Source: Candidatus Defluviilinea gracilis
GTDB taxonomy: Bacteria; Chloroflexota; Anaerolineae; Anaerolineales; Villigracilaceae
DNA: 64,000 bases
Assembly (NCBI GenBank): GCA_016716235.1
Contig: JADJWS010000001.1
Span: 1,240,001-1,304,000, forward strand
Direction: 5' to 3'
Shown: positions 32,268 through 40,255 of the stretch, piece by piece
How the letters are laid out: each line of letters starts with the position of its first letter
Numbering within the stretch: position 1 is the stretch's first letter
Program-made: the position numbers and the translations under genes
Notes under the pieces: model-generated
Database searches by the model: none
What the model was told of the DNA's origin: nothing
Seen by the model: only the letters and a program-made list of their open reading frames with translations

Positions 32268-32322
32268 ACAGGTAGACAAGTAAACACGTGTCTACCTGTT
32301 TCCGTGTTTACTTGTCTACTTT
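32262..32322. repeat. Periodic inverted repeat, GTAGACAAG type
   Basis: Left GTAGACAGGTAGACAAGTAA and right TTACTTGTCTAC with CCTGTTTCCGTG units form a hairpin between the glycosyltransferase and tsaE. Its right edge reaches the tsaE promoter region; TATAAT is at 32331-32336. Confidence 0.75.
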
Positions 32323-32330
32323 CCACACGG

Positions 32331-32336
32331 TATAAT
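32331..32336 (+). promoter_or_regulatory. -10 box of tsaE-tsaB-rimI, possibly leaderless
   Basis: TATAAT ends 7 bp before the tsaE ATG, so the transcript would begin at or next to the start codon. The -35 region (TTACTT at 32308-32313, 17-bp spacer) lies inside the repeat. Confidence 0.5.
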
Positions 32337-32343
32337 CTCACCG

Positions 32344-32850
32344 ATGTTCGCAATTGATTCACACACACTTGAAGTGAAAAGCCATAGCCCGGAACAAACA
32401 CGCGAACTTGGCGTGCGTTTGGGTAAGTCGTTGCAAACCGGCGACATGCTCTGCTTGCAAGGCGAACTCGGCGCGGGCAAAACGACTTTCGTGCAAGGCA
32501 TCGCGCAGGGATGGGGTTCGCTCGATTCGGTTTCCAGTCCCACGTTTATTCTGGTCAACATGTATCGCCGCGCGGATCAAGGTGTGGGCGGGATCACCCA
32601 GCCCCTATTTTTTCACATGGATGCCTACCGCCTCGACTCGACGGGGGAGGCTGAGGAGCTCGACCTCGACTCGATGCTCGCGGAAGGCGCGTTGATCGTC
32701 GAGTGGCCCGAGCGGATGCAAAGCCTCATTCCGGACGAACGCTTGTGGGTGGAGTTCACGCAATCAGGCGAAGAAGAACGCGAAATGAAATTCATCGCGC
32801 GCGGCAAGCGATACGAAACCCTGCTCGATCTGATCCGCGGAGGCAAGTGA
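32344..32850 (+). CDS. tsaE: tRNA t6A biosynthesis ATPase TsaE
   Basis: 168 residues. P-loop GELGAGKT at 40-47, then SVSSPTFILVNMYR and the Walker-B-like HMDAYRLDSTGEAEELDLDSML with LIVEWPERM. TsaE binds TsaB-TsaD and powers turnover of the complex that makes N6-threonylcarbamoyladenosine at position 37 of ANN-decoding tRNAs. It overlaps tsaB by one base. tsaD and tsaC are not in this window. Confidence 0.93.
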   Translation: MFAIDSHTLEVKSHSPEQTRELGVRLGKSLQTGDMLCLQGELGAGKTTFVQGIAQGWGSLDSVSSPTFILVNMYRRADQGVGGITQPLFFHMDAYRLDSTGEAEELDLDSMLAEGALIVEWPERMQSLIPDERLWVEFTQSGEEEREMKFIARGKRYETLLDLIRGGK

Positions 32851-33515
32851 TGTTGCTGGCTGTGGACACATCCAATGAATGGATGGGGCTGGCGGTCTAC
32901 GACGGCGAACAAGTCCCCGGTGAACGCGCGTGGCGGAGCAGTCAACATCACACGATTGAACTCGCGCCGGCGATTCAAGATCTGTTGGCGAGTTGTAACT
33001 TAACAATGAAAGATATTACCGCGCTTGGCGTTGCCATCGGTCCCGGTTCTTTTACAAGTCTGCGGGTTGGTCTCGCCTTGGCAAAAGGGATTGTCTTTGC
33101 GCGGAATATTCCCCTCATTGGGATTCCGACTCTCGACATCCTCGCGCGCGCGCAAGCCGAGTCGAATCTTCCGCTGGCGGTGGCGATAGGAGCCGGGCGC
33201 GGGCGGTATGCGCTGGGGTGGTATAAAAATGTCGAGGGTGTGTGGCAGGCTGAGGGTCCGGCGCGAGTCGTGTCGGCGGAGGCGTTGAAGGATGAAGTGG
33301 CGAGTCCATCGCTAGTGTGCGGAGAGTTCACGGACGAAGTTCGTCAAGAAATCGAATCGAATCAAAACGCGCAGTTGACTTCGCCCGAAGATGCACAGCG
33401 CAAGCCCGCGATGCTGGCGAAACTCGCGTGGGCGCGTTTTCAACACGGCGATGTGGACGATGCGGCATCGCTCGCGCCGATCTATCTGCACACCGCCGCG
33501 CCGATTGAATCATGA
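32850..33515 (+). CDS. tsaB: tRNA t6A biosynthesis protein TsaB
   Basis: 221 residues from the ATG that shares its A with the tsaE stop. ASKHA fold: MLLAVDTSNEWMGLAVY and GVAIGPGSFTSLRVGLALAKG are the TsaB landmarks. It is an inactive paralogue of TsaD that scaffolds the t6A complex. The C-terminal part (APIYLH) is normal. It overlaps rimI by 4 bp (ATGA). The tsaE-tsaB-rimI order is the classical bacterial one. Confidence 0.93.
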   Translation: MLLAVDTSNEWMGLAVYDGEQVPGERAWRSSQHHTIELAPAIQDLLASCNLTMKDITALGVAIGPGSFTSLRVGLALAKGIVFARNIPLIGIPTLDILARAQAESNLPLAVAIGAGRGRYALGWYKNVEGVWQAEGPARVVSAEALKDEVASPSLVCGEFTDEVRQEIESNQNAQLTSPEDAQRKPAMLAKLAWARFQHGDVDDAASLAPIYLHTAAPIES

Positions 33516-33994
33516 ACATCCGCCGCATGACCCTCGACGATCTCGCGCAAGTTGTTGCGATCGATAAAGTCTCGTTCAGTTTGCCGTGGCCCGAACGGTC
33601 GTTTCGTTTTGAGATCGCGGATAATCCCGCTTCGCGCGCGTGGGTCGCCGAATTGGATGGAAAAGTTGTCGGCGCGATCGTTGCGTGGCTGTTGGTGGAC
33701 GAAGCGCACATCGCGACGATTGCCACCCATCCCGATTTTCGTCGTCAGGGCATCGCGGGCAAGTTACTGATCCATGCATTGGAGTATATGAGAAGCGAAG
33801 GCGCGCGGATATCGGTGTTGGAGGTGCGCGAGAGCAACGCCGCCGCACAGGAGATGTATCGCAAGTTTGGTTTTGAAGAGTCGGGACGCCGTCCGCGTTA
33901 TTATCGCGATAATAGCGAGGATGCGATCTTGATGACGTTGAATAACTTGCACGTAAACGCGGAAACAGGTAAACAGGTAGACAAAGCAGGTTGA
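33512..33994 (+). CDS. rimI: Ribosomal-protein-S18-alanine N-acetyltransferase RimI
   Basis: 160 residues. GNAT fold: IATIATHPDFRRQGIAGKLLIHAL holds the acetyl-CoA loop RRQGIA, and ESNAAAQEMYRKFGFEESGRRPRYYRDNSEDAILM is the RimI end. The last 16 residues (about 145-160, VNAETGKQVDKAG) are read from a GTAAACGCGGAAACAGG-type repeat and are not expected in the family. RimI acetylates the N-terminus of ribosomal protein S18; some homologues have other substrates. Confidence 0.9.
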   Translation: MNIRRMTLDDLAQVVAIDKVSFSLPWPERSFRFEIADNPASRAWVAELDGKVVGAIVAWLLVDEAHIATIATHPDFRRQGIAGKLLIHALEYMRSEGARISVLEVRESNAAAQEMYRKFGFEESGRRPRYYRDNSEDAILMTLNNLHVNAETGKQVDKAG

Positions 33995-34058
33995 AAGTTG
34001 AAAGTCGAAAGTCAAAGGTCTAACGATTGACCTTCGACCTTTGACCTGAGACCTTGAA
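33990..34058. repeat. Periodic inverted repeat, GAAAGTCGAAAGTCAAAGG type
   Basis: Left units TTGAAAGTCGAAAGTCAAAG and right units TTGACCTTCGACCTTTGACC form a hairpin between rimI and the uracil-DNA glycosylase gene. Confidence 0.75.
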
Positions 34059-34070
34059 CCCGGAGAACTT

Positions 34071-34709
34071 ATGACCGCTGAAGAAACCCTTGCTCAAATT
34101 GCCAAAGAAGTGACCGTGTGTACGAACTGCGCGTTACATCATTCGCGCAAGAAGTCTGTGCCCGGCGAGGGACCTGCCGCCGCCGAGATCATGTTCATCG
34201 GCGAGGGACCGGGCTTTCACGAAAACGAGCAGGGACGTCCGTTCGTGGGCGCGGCGGGGAAGTTTCTCGACCAGCTCCTCGCGCAGGCGGGGGTGACGCG
34301 CGCAGATGTGTGGATCGGCAACGTGGTAAAATGCCGCCCGCCCGAAAACCGCGATCCGCAACCCGATGAACTCGCCGCGTGCAACGAGTATCTCGAACGT
34401 CAAACTCAAGCGATCGATCCCAGCATCATCGTCACACTCGGTCGCTTTTCGATGAATAAATTTTTTTCCGGCGCGAAGATCAGTGCGGTGCATGGGCAGA
34501 TGAAGAAAGTCGGCGACCGATATGTGATCGCGATGTTCCATCCCGCCGCGGCGCTGCATCAAGCCGCGCTCAAGCCCGCGATTCTAGCTGATTTTGCAAA
34601 ACTGCCTGAGTTGCTGGAACAGGCTCGCAAGGGTTTGGGAAAGTCCGCGCCTGTGAAAAAGATGGAAGAGCCGCAAGAGGATGAGCCGAAGCAGATGAGT
34701 ATGTTTTGA
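34071..34709 (+). CDS. Type 4 uracil-DNA glycosylase
   Basis: 212 residues with GGAGA before the ATG. The 4Fe-4S cysteines are C17, C20, C88 and C104. Motif A is GEGPGFHENEQGRPFVGAAG (44-63) and the uracil-side His is in MFHPAA (about 155-160). It removes uracil from DNA in base excision repair. The tail after about 185 is charged and ends in QMSMF, which fits the sliding-clamp-binding consensus QxSxF/QLxLF. A phage-polymerase-like origin of the domain is unlikely. The gene stands alone between repeats. Confidence 0.93.
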   Translation: MTAEETLAQIAKEVTVCTNCALHHSRKKSVPGEGPAAAEIMFIGEGPGFHENEQGRPFVGAAGKFLDQLLAQAGVTRADVWIGNVVKCRPPENRDPQPDELAACNEYLERQTQAIDPSIIVTLGRFSMNKFFSGAKISAVHGQMKKVGDRYVIAMFHPAAALHQAALKPAILADFAKLPELLEQARKGLGKSAPVKKMEEPQEDEPKQMSMF

Positions 34710-34711
34710 CC

Positions 34712-34752
34712 TCACCCCCAGCCCCTCTCCCGGCGGGAGAGGGGAGTTTGAG
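34712..34752. repeat. Inverted repeat CCCCTCTCCCGGCGGGAGAGGGG
   Basis: CCCCTCTCCC and GGGAGAGGGG are perfect inverted arms around GGC; outer bases CCTCA and TGAGG also pair. It lies between the glycosylase and dehydrogenase genes and has no long T run. Confidence 0.75.
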
Positions 34753-34758
34753 GAAATA

Positions 34759-36078
34759 ATGTTGAAAGATGATCTGATTACAAAACTAAAAAATAAGAAT
34801 GCCCGCGTTGCGATTCTTGGACTCGGCTATGTGGGACTTCCGCTTGCGGTTGTTTTTGCCGAGGCGGGATTCAAGGTGACGGGCATCGATCCTGACGCAG
34901 GGAAAGTTGATTCGCTCAAGGGCGGCATTTCCTACATCCCCGACGTGAAGAGCGAGTCGGTTGCGGCGTTGGTGAAGTCCGGTCATTTCACTGCGACGAC
35001 GGATTTTTCGGCGTTGAAAGAAATGGACGCGGTCAGCATCTGCGTGCCAACCCCGCTCCGTCAGACGGGCGACCCGGATATGTCGTTCATCATCTCCGCC
35101 GCGGACGAGTTGTCGAAGTACATGCACAAGGGCATGGTGGTTGTGTTGCAGTCCACAACCTATCCCGGCACGACGCGCGAGTTGCTCCTGCCAAAACTTG
35201 GCGGTGAAAACGGACTCAAAGTGGGCGAAGATTTCTTCCTTGCGTTCTCGCCTGAACGCGTTGACCCCGGTCGGCAAGATTTCACAACAAAAAATACTCC
35301 CAAAGTGATGGGCGGAATCACCGAAGCGTGCGGCGAAGTGGCGACGGCTTGGTATGAAGGCGCGATTGACGTTGTGCATCGCGTCTCGTCTGCTGAAGCG
35401 GCGGAGATGGCGAAATTGTTGGAAAACACCTTTCGCATGATCAACATCGGATTGGTCAATGAACTGGCGATGATGTGCGAACGTCTCGGCGTGGATGTGT
35501 GGGAGGTGATCGACGCGGCGGCGACGAAACCGTTCGGCTTTATGAAGTTCACACCAGGTCCCGGCTTGGGCGGGCACTGCATCCCGATTGATCCGCTGTA
35601 TCTTTCGTGGAAGATGAAATCATTCAATTACAACGCGCGTTTCATCGAGTTGGCGTCCGAGATCAACACCAACATGCCGCGTTACGTTGTCGAACGAATC
35701 ATGGACGCGTTGAACGACAAAAGCAAAGCGTTGAAGGGATCGAAGATTCTCGTCCTCGGCGTGGCGTACAAACCCGACGTGAGCGACGTCCGCGAATCGC
35801 CCGCGTTGGACGTGATCGGCTTACTGCAAAACAAAGGCGCGAACGTGGAATATCACGACCCGTACATTCCTCACATCCACCACGAGACCGATGGCTGGCA
35901 CATGGACAGCGTGAAGGACGTGATGTCCTCGGTGAACGATGCGGATGCGGTGGTCATCATCACGAATCACAAGGCGTATGATTACGATGCGATTGTCCAC
36001 GCGGCGAAGTTTGTTTTTGATAGCCGCAATGCGACGAGCAAAATATCAAAAGGAAGCAACAAGATCGTAAGACTCTAA
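34759..36078 (+). CDS. Nucleotide-sugar dehydrogenase (UDP-HexNAc/UDP-glucose 6-dehydrogenase family)
   Basis: 439 residues. NAD-binding GLGYVGLP (21-28) starts the Rossmann domain. SICVPTPL, VLQSTTYPGTT, and the central AEMAKLLENTFRMINIGLVNELAM follow. The catalytic cysteine is C274 in GGHCIPIDP, and VAYKPDVSDVRESPALD opens the C-terminal UDP-binding domain. It oxidises a UDP-sugar C6 to the uronic acid, more likely UDP-N-acetylglucosamine or -mannosamine (WbpA/WecC-like) than UDP-glucose, judging by the SPERVDPG stretch. The epimerase downstream probably acts on its product. Confidence 0.88.
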   Translation: MLKDDLITKLKNKNARVAILGLGYVGLPLAVVFAEAGFKVTGIDPDAGKVDSLKGGISYIPDVKSESVAALVKSGHFTATTDFSALKEMDAVSICVPTPLRQTGDPDMSFIISAADELSKYMHKGMVVVLQSTTYPGTTRELLLPKLGGENGLKVGEDFFLAFSPERVDPGRQDFTTKNTPKVMGGITEACGEVATAWYEGAIDVVHRVSSAEAAEMAKLLENTFRMINIGLVNELAMMCERLGVDVWEVIDAAATKPFGFMKFTPGPGLGGHCIPIDPLYLSWKMKSFNYNARFIELASEINTNMPRYVVERIMDALNDKSKALKGSKILVLGVAYKPDVSDVRESPALDVIGLLQNKGANVEYHDPYIPHIHHETDGWHMDSVKDVMSSVNDADAVVIITNHKAYDYDAIVHAAKFVFDSRNATSKISKGSNKIVRL

Positions 36079-36130
36079 TACGCAGTACGAAGTACGGAGT
36101 ATTGCGTACTGCGTATTGCGTACTTCGTAT
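36077..36130. repeat. Periodic inverted repeat, TACGAAGTACG type
   Basis: AATACGCAGTACGAAGTACG is followed by inverted TTGCGTACTTCG-type units. It separates two sugar-nucleotide genes. Related bases occur in the coding sequence at 52422-52437. Confidence 0.75.
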
Positions 36131-36145
36131 GGCACAAAGGTAAAC

Positions 36146-37117
36146 ATGGCTCAATATTTGATTACTGGCATAGCAGGCTTCATCGCCGCGCGCACGGCGG
36201 AATTATTGCTCCACGATGGTCACACGGTCGTCGGCGTGGACAACATGAACGATGCGTACGATCCGCGCATCAAGGAGTATCGCCTGAAGAAGTTGCAGGC
36301 GCTGAAGGGATTCACCTTCCACAAATGGGATGTGGCGGATAAGTCCATTATCGAGAAATTCAAAGGCGAGACGTTCGACGCGGTCATCAACCTCGCGGCG
36401 CGCGCTGGTGTGCGAGCAAGCGTGGATAACCCCTGGGTGTTCGTCGAGACGAACATGATCGGCACGTTGAACATGCTTGAGTTATGCAAACAGAACGGGA
36501 TCAAAAAATTCGTCGTCGCGTCCACATCGAGCATTTATGGCGAAGACCCGCCGTACCCGACTCCCGAATCGGCTGACAGCAGTGAACCGCTCCAGCCGTA
36601 CGCGGCGAGTAAAAAGGGAGCCGAGGCGATGTGCCACGCGTATCATCATCTCTACGGGATAGATGTCAGCATTCTGCGCTTTTTCACCGTCTACGGTCCC
36701 GCGGGCAGACCCGACCTCGCGCATCTGCGGTTCGCGCAGTGGATCAGCGAAGGCAAGCCCGTGCGCGTGAACGGCGACGGGACACAATCGCGCGGCTTCA
36801 CATACATTGACGACATCGCGCGCGGCACAATCCTTGCGTTGAAGCCGCTTGGCTTCGAGATCATCAACATCGGCGGGCATGAGGTCGTCACGATCAATGA
36901 GTTGATTCAAATCATGGAAGATGTGATCGGCAAGAAAGCCGTCGTGCAATACGGTCCGCCCAACCCTGCCGATATGTTCACGAATCAAGCCGATGTGACG
37001 AAGGCGGGCGAGTTGCTCGGTTGGGAACCGCAGTTCAACATGCGCGCAGGCGTGACGAAACTCGTCGAGTGGTACAACGCTGAGCGCGAGTGGGCGAAGG
37101 AAATCCTCACGCCATAG
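36146..37117 (+). CDS. NAD-dependent epimerase/dehydratase (UDP-glucuronate 4-epimerase-like)
   Basis: 323 residues from the ATG at 36146, with AAAGG upstream. Extended SDR: nucleotide loop G8-x-x-G11-x-x-A14 (the third Gly is Ala), VDNMND for NAD, ASTSSIYG, and the catalytic Y152-x-x-x-K156 in PYAASKKG. LRFFTVYGPAGRPD and SRGFTYIDD are typical of UDP-glucuronate or UDP-galacturonate 4-epimerases. With the dehydrogenase 67 bp upstream it would provide UDP-uronic acids for polysaccharide. The region 37122-37176 beyond it is palindromic. Confidence 0.88.
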   Translation: MAQYLITGIAGFIAARTAELLLHDGHTVVGVDNMNDAYDPRIKEYRLKKLQALKGFTFHKWDVADKSIIEKFKGETFDAVINLAARAGVRASVDNPWVFVETNMIGTLNMLELCKQNGIKKFVVASTSSIYGEDPPYPTPESADSSEPLQPYAASKKGAEAMCHAYHHLYGIDVSILRFFTVYGPAGRPDLAHLRFAQWISEGKPVRVNGDGTQSRGFTYIDDIARGTILALKPLGFEIINIGGHEVVTINELIQIMEDVIGKKAVVQYGPPNPADMFTNQADVTKAGELLGWEPQFNMRAGVTKLVEWYNAEREWAKEILTP

Positions 37118-37121
37118 TTGC

Positions 37122-37176
37122 GCGGTACGACAAAGTTCACTTTGTCGCGCAAAGGCAAAGTGAACTTTGCCGTACT
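37122..37176. repeat. Palindromic repeats GACAAAGTTCACTTTGTC / GGCAAAGTGAACTTTGCC
   Basis: Two palindromes stand in tandem between convergent genes, outer bases CGGTAC and GTAC included. The type is shared with 3070-3085 and about 61047-61062; a degenerate version lies at 44455-44480. Confidence 0.75.
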
Positions 37177-37181
37177 GAGCT

Positions 37182-40070
37182 TTACTTTCGTTTATTTTTG
37201 AGCGCGTTTTTTCTGGCAAGCAGGGATGCGGTTGTGGATGCGGCGGCATCTGCCGGGGGATGTTTTGTTTCTATCTCTTTAACTTGTTCCACCGATTGAA
37301 TCGTTTTCTCTGAAGGTTGCGCTTCTTTCAATTCAACAGGCGTTGCCTCCGCGCGTTTCGCAGACTCGGCAACGCGGTCTTTGGCTTTGAGCAAGGCTTC
37401 CATGCGCGGCGATGGTTGAGGAGTCGTCAACATGCGCGGCTGACCGAGACCGAGTCGCTTCATCAGCAACGCTCGCTCGTTTGAAACATCCTGTTTGGTG
37501 ATGATGAGTCGGCGCGAGGCGATGTCGAAGGGCAGTAACAACACGGCGAGCAGAATCAGCCATTGCCAGATCGGACGCGAGGCGCGAGTCGCGTCGAGGT
37601 TGTGGAGAAAAACATCCGCGGGGTTCGATGTGGCGACCTCCCCGTTCGATAAAGCCGCAAGACGGAGAAGCAGGTCGGGGTCCGGATCGAGGCGTTTGTA
37701 TTCGGGCGAGTACGACAGCGCCCAGCCCGTCGTCTCGGCGAAGGAATCGGTTTGACTAGCCGACATCCCCGCGAGCCGAATTAAGTAGACGCCTTCCTCT
37801 TTCGGATCGAAGAACGCTTCGTACCGACCGGGGGCGACCTGCCTCAACGTCAGCGAGTTGGTTTCGCCGTTCGGCGCCACGATGTTGGCGTCCACCGCGT
37901 AGCCGTTGATGAATTCGCCGCTTGGAGTCTGCGCGTCGAGGGTGATGCGCGCCTGCCCATCGGTGAGTTCGATGTCGGTTGCGAGCGCGTTGTCGGTTGG
38001 GTTGCCGATGGTGGAGCGAACGACCTGCACCCAAAACTTTGCGAAGTTATCCGACGCGAGCCAATCGCGCGCCCAGCGCCCGGTGGCGTCGGAGGTGAAC
38101 GCGACGGCGCGACCCAAACCATATTGCCACGACGCGAGAATCGGATCGTCCTTGTCGGACTTGAGAATCACCTGCGCGAGGTCTTTCGGACTCGACGCCA
38201 CATACCCATACAGGCGCGGGATTTCATTGATGCCCGAAAGGATCGGCGAGGAGTTGGCGAGCGCGGGGAAGAACGGCTCTTCGACAAGATACGCGCGCGT
38301 GGCGAGCGACACTTCCTCGGTGAAGATGCTGGGGATGCTGTTCGCGTCGTTGGTGAAATGATAACGACCGCCGCCTGCCTCGGCGAGGTCTTCGAGGAAC
38401 GGCGCGGCATCGTTGCCCACGCCGACGGTCGAAAGCGTGATATTGTTTTCTTCAAATAATTTTTGCACAAGTTCGGGGATGCCCGTCGGGTCTGCGCCGC
38501 CGTCGGTGAGCAGGATGACGTGTTTCACTTTGGCGGGATCGTCTGGCAGAACTTCCGACATGGCTCGCACACCCGCCATGATGTCCGTTCCGCCGCCGCC
38601 GCGAATCGAACCGATGGCGCTGACAACCGCACCGGGGTCGCTGAGTTCGGTCATCGGCACAACCCACGAAGCGGAATCGTCGAACGCGATCACGCCGACG
38701 CGGTCGGTGGGGAAGAGGAAATCGATCGAACGCGCCGCGGCTTCTTTGGCGAGTTCGAGTTTGGTCACGCCGCCGCTGGTTTCCTCCATACTGCCGGAGT
38801 GGTCAATGATAAAAACGATCCCCAAATTGGGGCGGCGTTTCTCGTCTTTGATCTGCATGTCCACCGGCAAGGTTTCTTCGAGCGGGGTCTGGAAATATCC
38901 GCCCACGCCGTAGGAGGTGGGTCCGCCCACAGCGACCAAGCCGCCGCCGAGGTCATGCACATAACTTTGCAAATTTTCCATTTGGTTGTTGCCGAGCGCG
39001 CGGGCTGGGACGTCCACCAGCACGACCGAATCATATTGCGCCAGCGACGGCAAGTCCGACGGCAAACGATTCGGCGCGACGACGTTCACTTGAAAGTCAG
39101 CCGATTCCAACGCGCTCAATAACGCGGAGAATTCATCGGGTCTCGCCTCGCCGCCGGGCAACGTCTCGCCTGCGGGCGGCGCGACCAGCAAAATGCGCGG
39201 CGGGCCTTCCACTTGAGAGAACGCGTCGAGTTGGTTGTTTTGATAGAAGCCGTCTTGAGTCGCGGCGATCTGCACTTGATAATTGACGAAACCCGGTTCG
39301 CCCGCGACCAGCGGCAGGCTCAACGATTGCGTTCCGCGCCGAAGATCGTACGCGCCTTCATATAAAATTTCGCTTCCGCCCAACACGCGCACGGTGGCGC
39401 GAGTCGGTTCGTTCGCTTGCAAAGTAACGGTGAGATCGAACTGTTCGCCCGGCCGCAAGCGCGTCGGCGCGTCCACGTTTTGAACCGATACCTCCGCACC
39501 GCGTTGCGCGACGATCGGCACAACGACCAGTTGCGTATCGGACGCAACCGCGAACTTCGCCGCTTCGAGCGCGTCGCCGCTGGTCTGCGCTCCGTCGGAG
39601 AGGATCACCATCCGTTTGGCATAGCCCGAGGGGAACAACGCCAAGCCGAGTTGAATCGCCTCTTCGAGATTCGTCTGGTTGGTGACCGGCGCGGAGGTGA
39701 ACGCGCTCAACTCCTTGGCGGCCGACATTTGCCGTTCGACCAACGCGTCCGCGCCGAACAACACAACCGCAGATCGATCGTCGGGCGACATCGCCTCGAG
39801 CGCGTCTTGCACATATCCCACTTCGGCAGTGATCGCCTGCGGCGGCATCGAGTCGGACACGTCCACCAAAAACACGACAGCCAGCGCGTCGCCGCGTTGG
39901 ACGATTTCGAGTCCCGCGAGTGAAAATATCAGACACAGGATGATGACCACGCGCAGAATTAATGAGACGATCTCGCGCGTCCACCCCGGACCTCGGGCTG
40001 GTTTGCCCATCCACACCGCGAGCGGCACGAGGAGGAGAAGGAGGAGGAAGAGAGGGGAGGTGAATCTCAT
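37182..40070 (-). CDS. Large membrane protein with two VWA domains and a GATase-like domain
   Basis: 962 residues. Two N-terminal helices (about 6-20, 34-55) precede a VWA domain with metal site D70-x-S72-x-S74 (DVSDS). A beta-sandwich (about 195-295) and a class I glutamine-amidotransferase-like domain (about 300-400, LVDVPARALG ... LGGGLVAVGG) follow. The second VWA domain has DHSGS at about 423-427 and DGGADPTG. A further sandwich and a C-terminal helix near 845 come before a basic Ala/Glu-rich tail. Similar proteins end MoxR/Bat-type operons; the function is unknown. It is the last gene of the eight-gene cluster. Confidence 0.85.
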   Translation of the reverse strand: MRFTSPLFLLLLLLVPLAVWMGKPARGPGWTREIVSLILRVVIILCLIFSLAGLEIVQRGDALAVVFLVDVSDSMPPQAITAEVGYVQDALEAMSPDDRSAVVLFGADALVERQMSAAKELSAFTSAPVTNQTNLEEAIQLGLALFPSGYAKRMVILSDGAQTSGDALEAAKFAVASDTQLVVVPIVAQRGAEVSVQNVDAPTRLRPGEQFDLTVTLQANEPTRATVRVLGGSEILYEGAYDLRRGTQSLSLPLVAGEPGFVNYQVQIAATQDGFYQNNQLDAFSQVEGPPRILLVAPPAGETLPGGEARPDEFSALLSALESADFQVNVVAPNRLPSDLPSLAQYDSVVLVDVPARALGNNQMENLQSYVHDLGGGLVAVGGPTSYGVGGYFQTPLEETLPVDMQIKDEKRRPNLGIVFIIDHSGSMEETSGGVTKLELAKEAAARSIDFLFPTDRVGVIAFDDSASWVVPMTELSDPGAVVSAIGSIRGGGGTDIMAGVRAMSEVLPDDPAKVKHVILLTDGGADPTGIPELVQKLFEENNITLSTVGVGNDAAPFLEDLAEAGGGRYHFTNDANSIPSIFTEEVSLATRAYLVEEPFFPALANSSPILSGINEIPRLYGYVASSPKDLAQVILKSDKDDPILASWQYGLGRAVAFTSDATGRWARDWLASDNFAKFWVQVVRSTIGNPTDNALATDIELTDGQARITLDAQTPSGEFINGYAVDANIVAPNGETNSLTLRQVAPGRYEAFFDPKEEGVYLIRLAGMSASQTDSFAETTGWALSYSPEYKRLDPDPDLLLRLAALSNGEVATSNPADVFLHNLDATRASRPIWQWLILLAVLLLPFDIASRRLIITKQDVSNERALLMKRLGLGQPRMLTTPQPSPRMEALLKAKDRVAESAKRAEATPVELKEAQPSEKTIQSVEQVKEIETKHPPADAAASTTASLLARKNALKNKRK

Positions 40071-40075
40071 AAAAT

Positions 40076-40255
40076 CTTTTGGGACGCTGATGAACGCTGA
40101 AAAACGCTGATCCTATTTTTGGGATTCGGATTTGTGTTGGGCGAGCCACCATTCCTTCCGCATGTTGTCGAAGGAGCGGCGTTTGGTTTCAATCTTTTAT
40201 TCATTCTTCCTCCAAATCAAAAAATCAGCGTCCTCAGCGTTTATCTGCGTCCAAA
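40076..40255. repeat. Composite periodic repeat, GGGACGCTGA/CAGCGTCC type
   Basis: Left units GGGACGCTGATGAACGCTGA (40081-40100) and right units ATCAGCGTCCTCAGCG ... CTGCGTCC (40222-40252) are inverted. The 65 bp between them hold a GGAGG-ATG on the minus strand and a possible gene remnant. The right arm supplies the last codons of the upstream gene. Confidence 0.75.

Noticed and set aside
32703..32849. Longer tsaB frame starting inside tsaE
   Set aside because: TsaB proteins start with the MLLAVDTS-like strand at 32850, which overlaps the tsaE stop by one base.
38463..39122. Open frame of 219 codons on the plus strand
   Set aside because: Antisense to the VWA/GATase gene; no motif or start signal.
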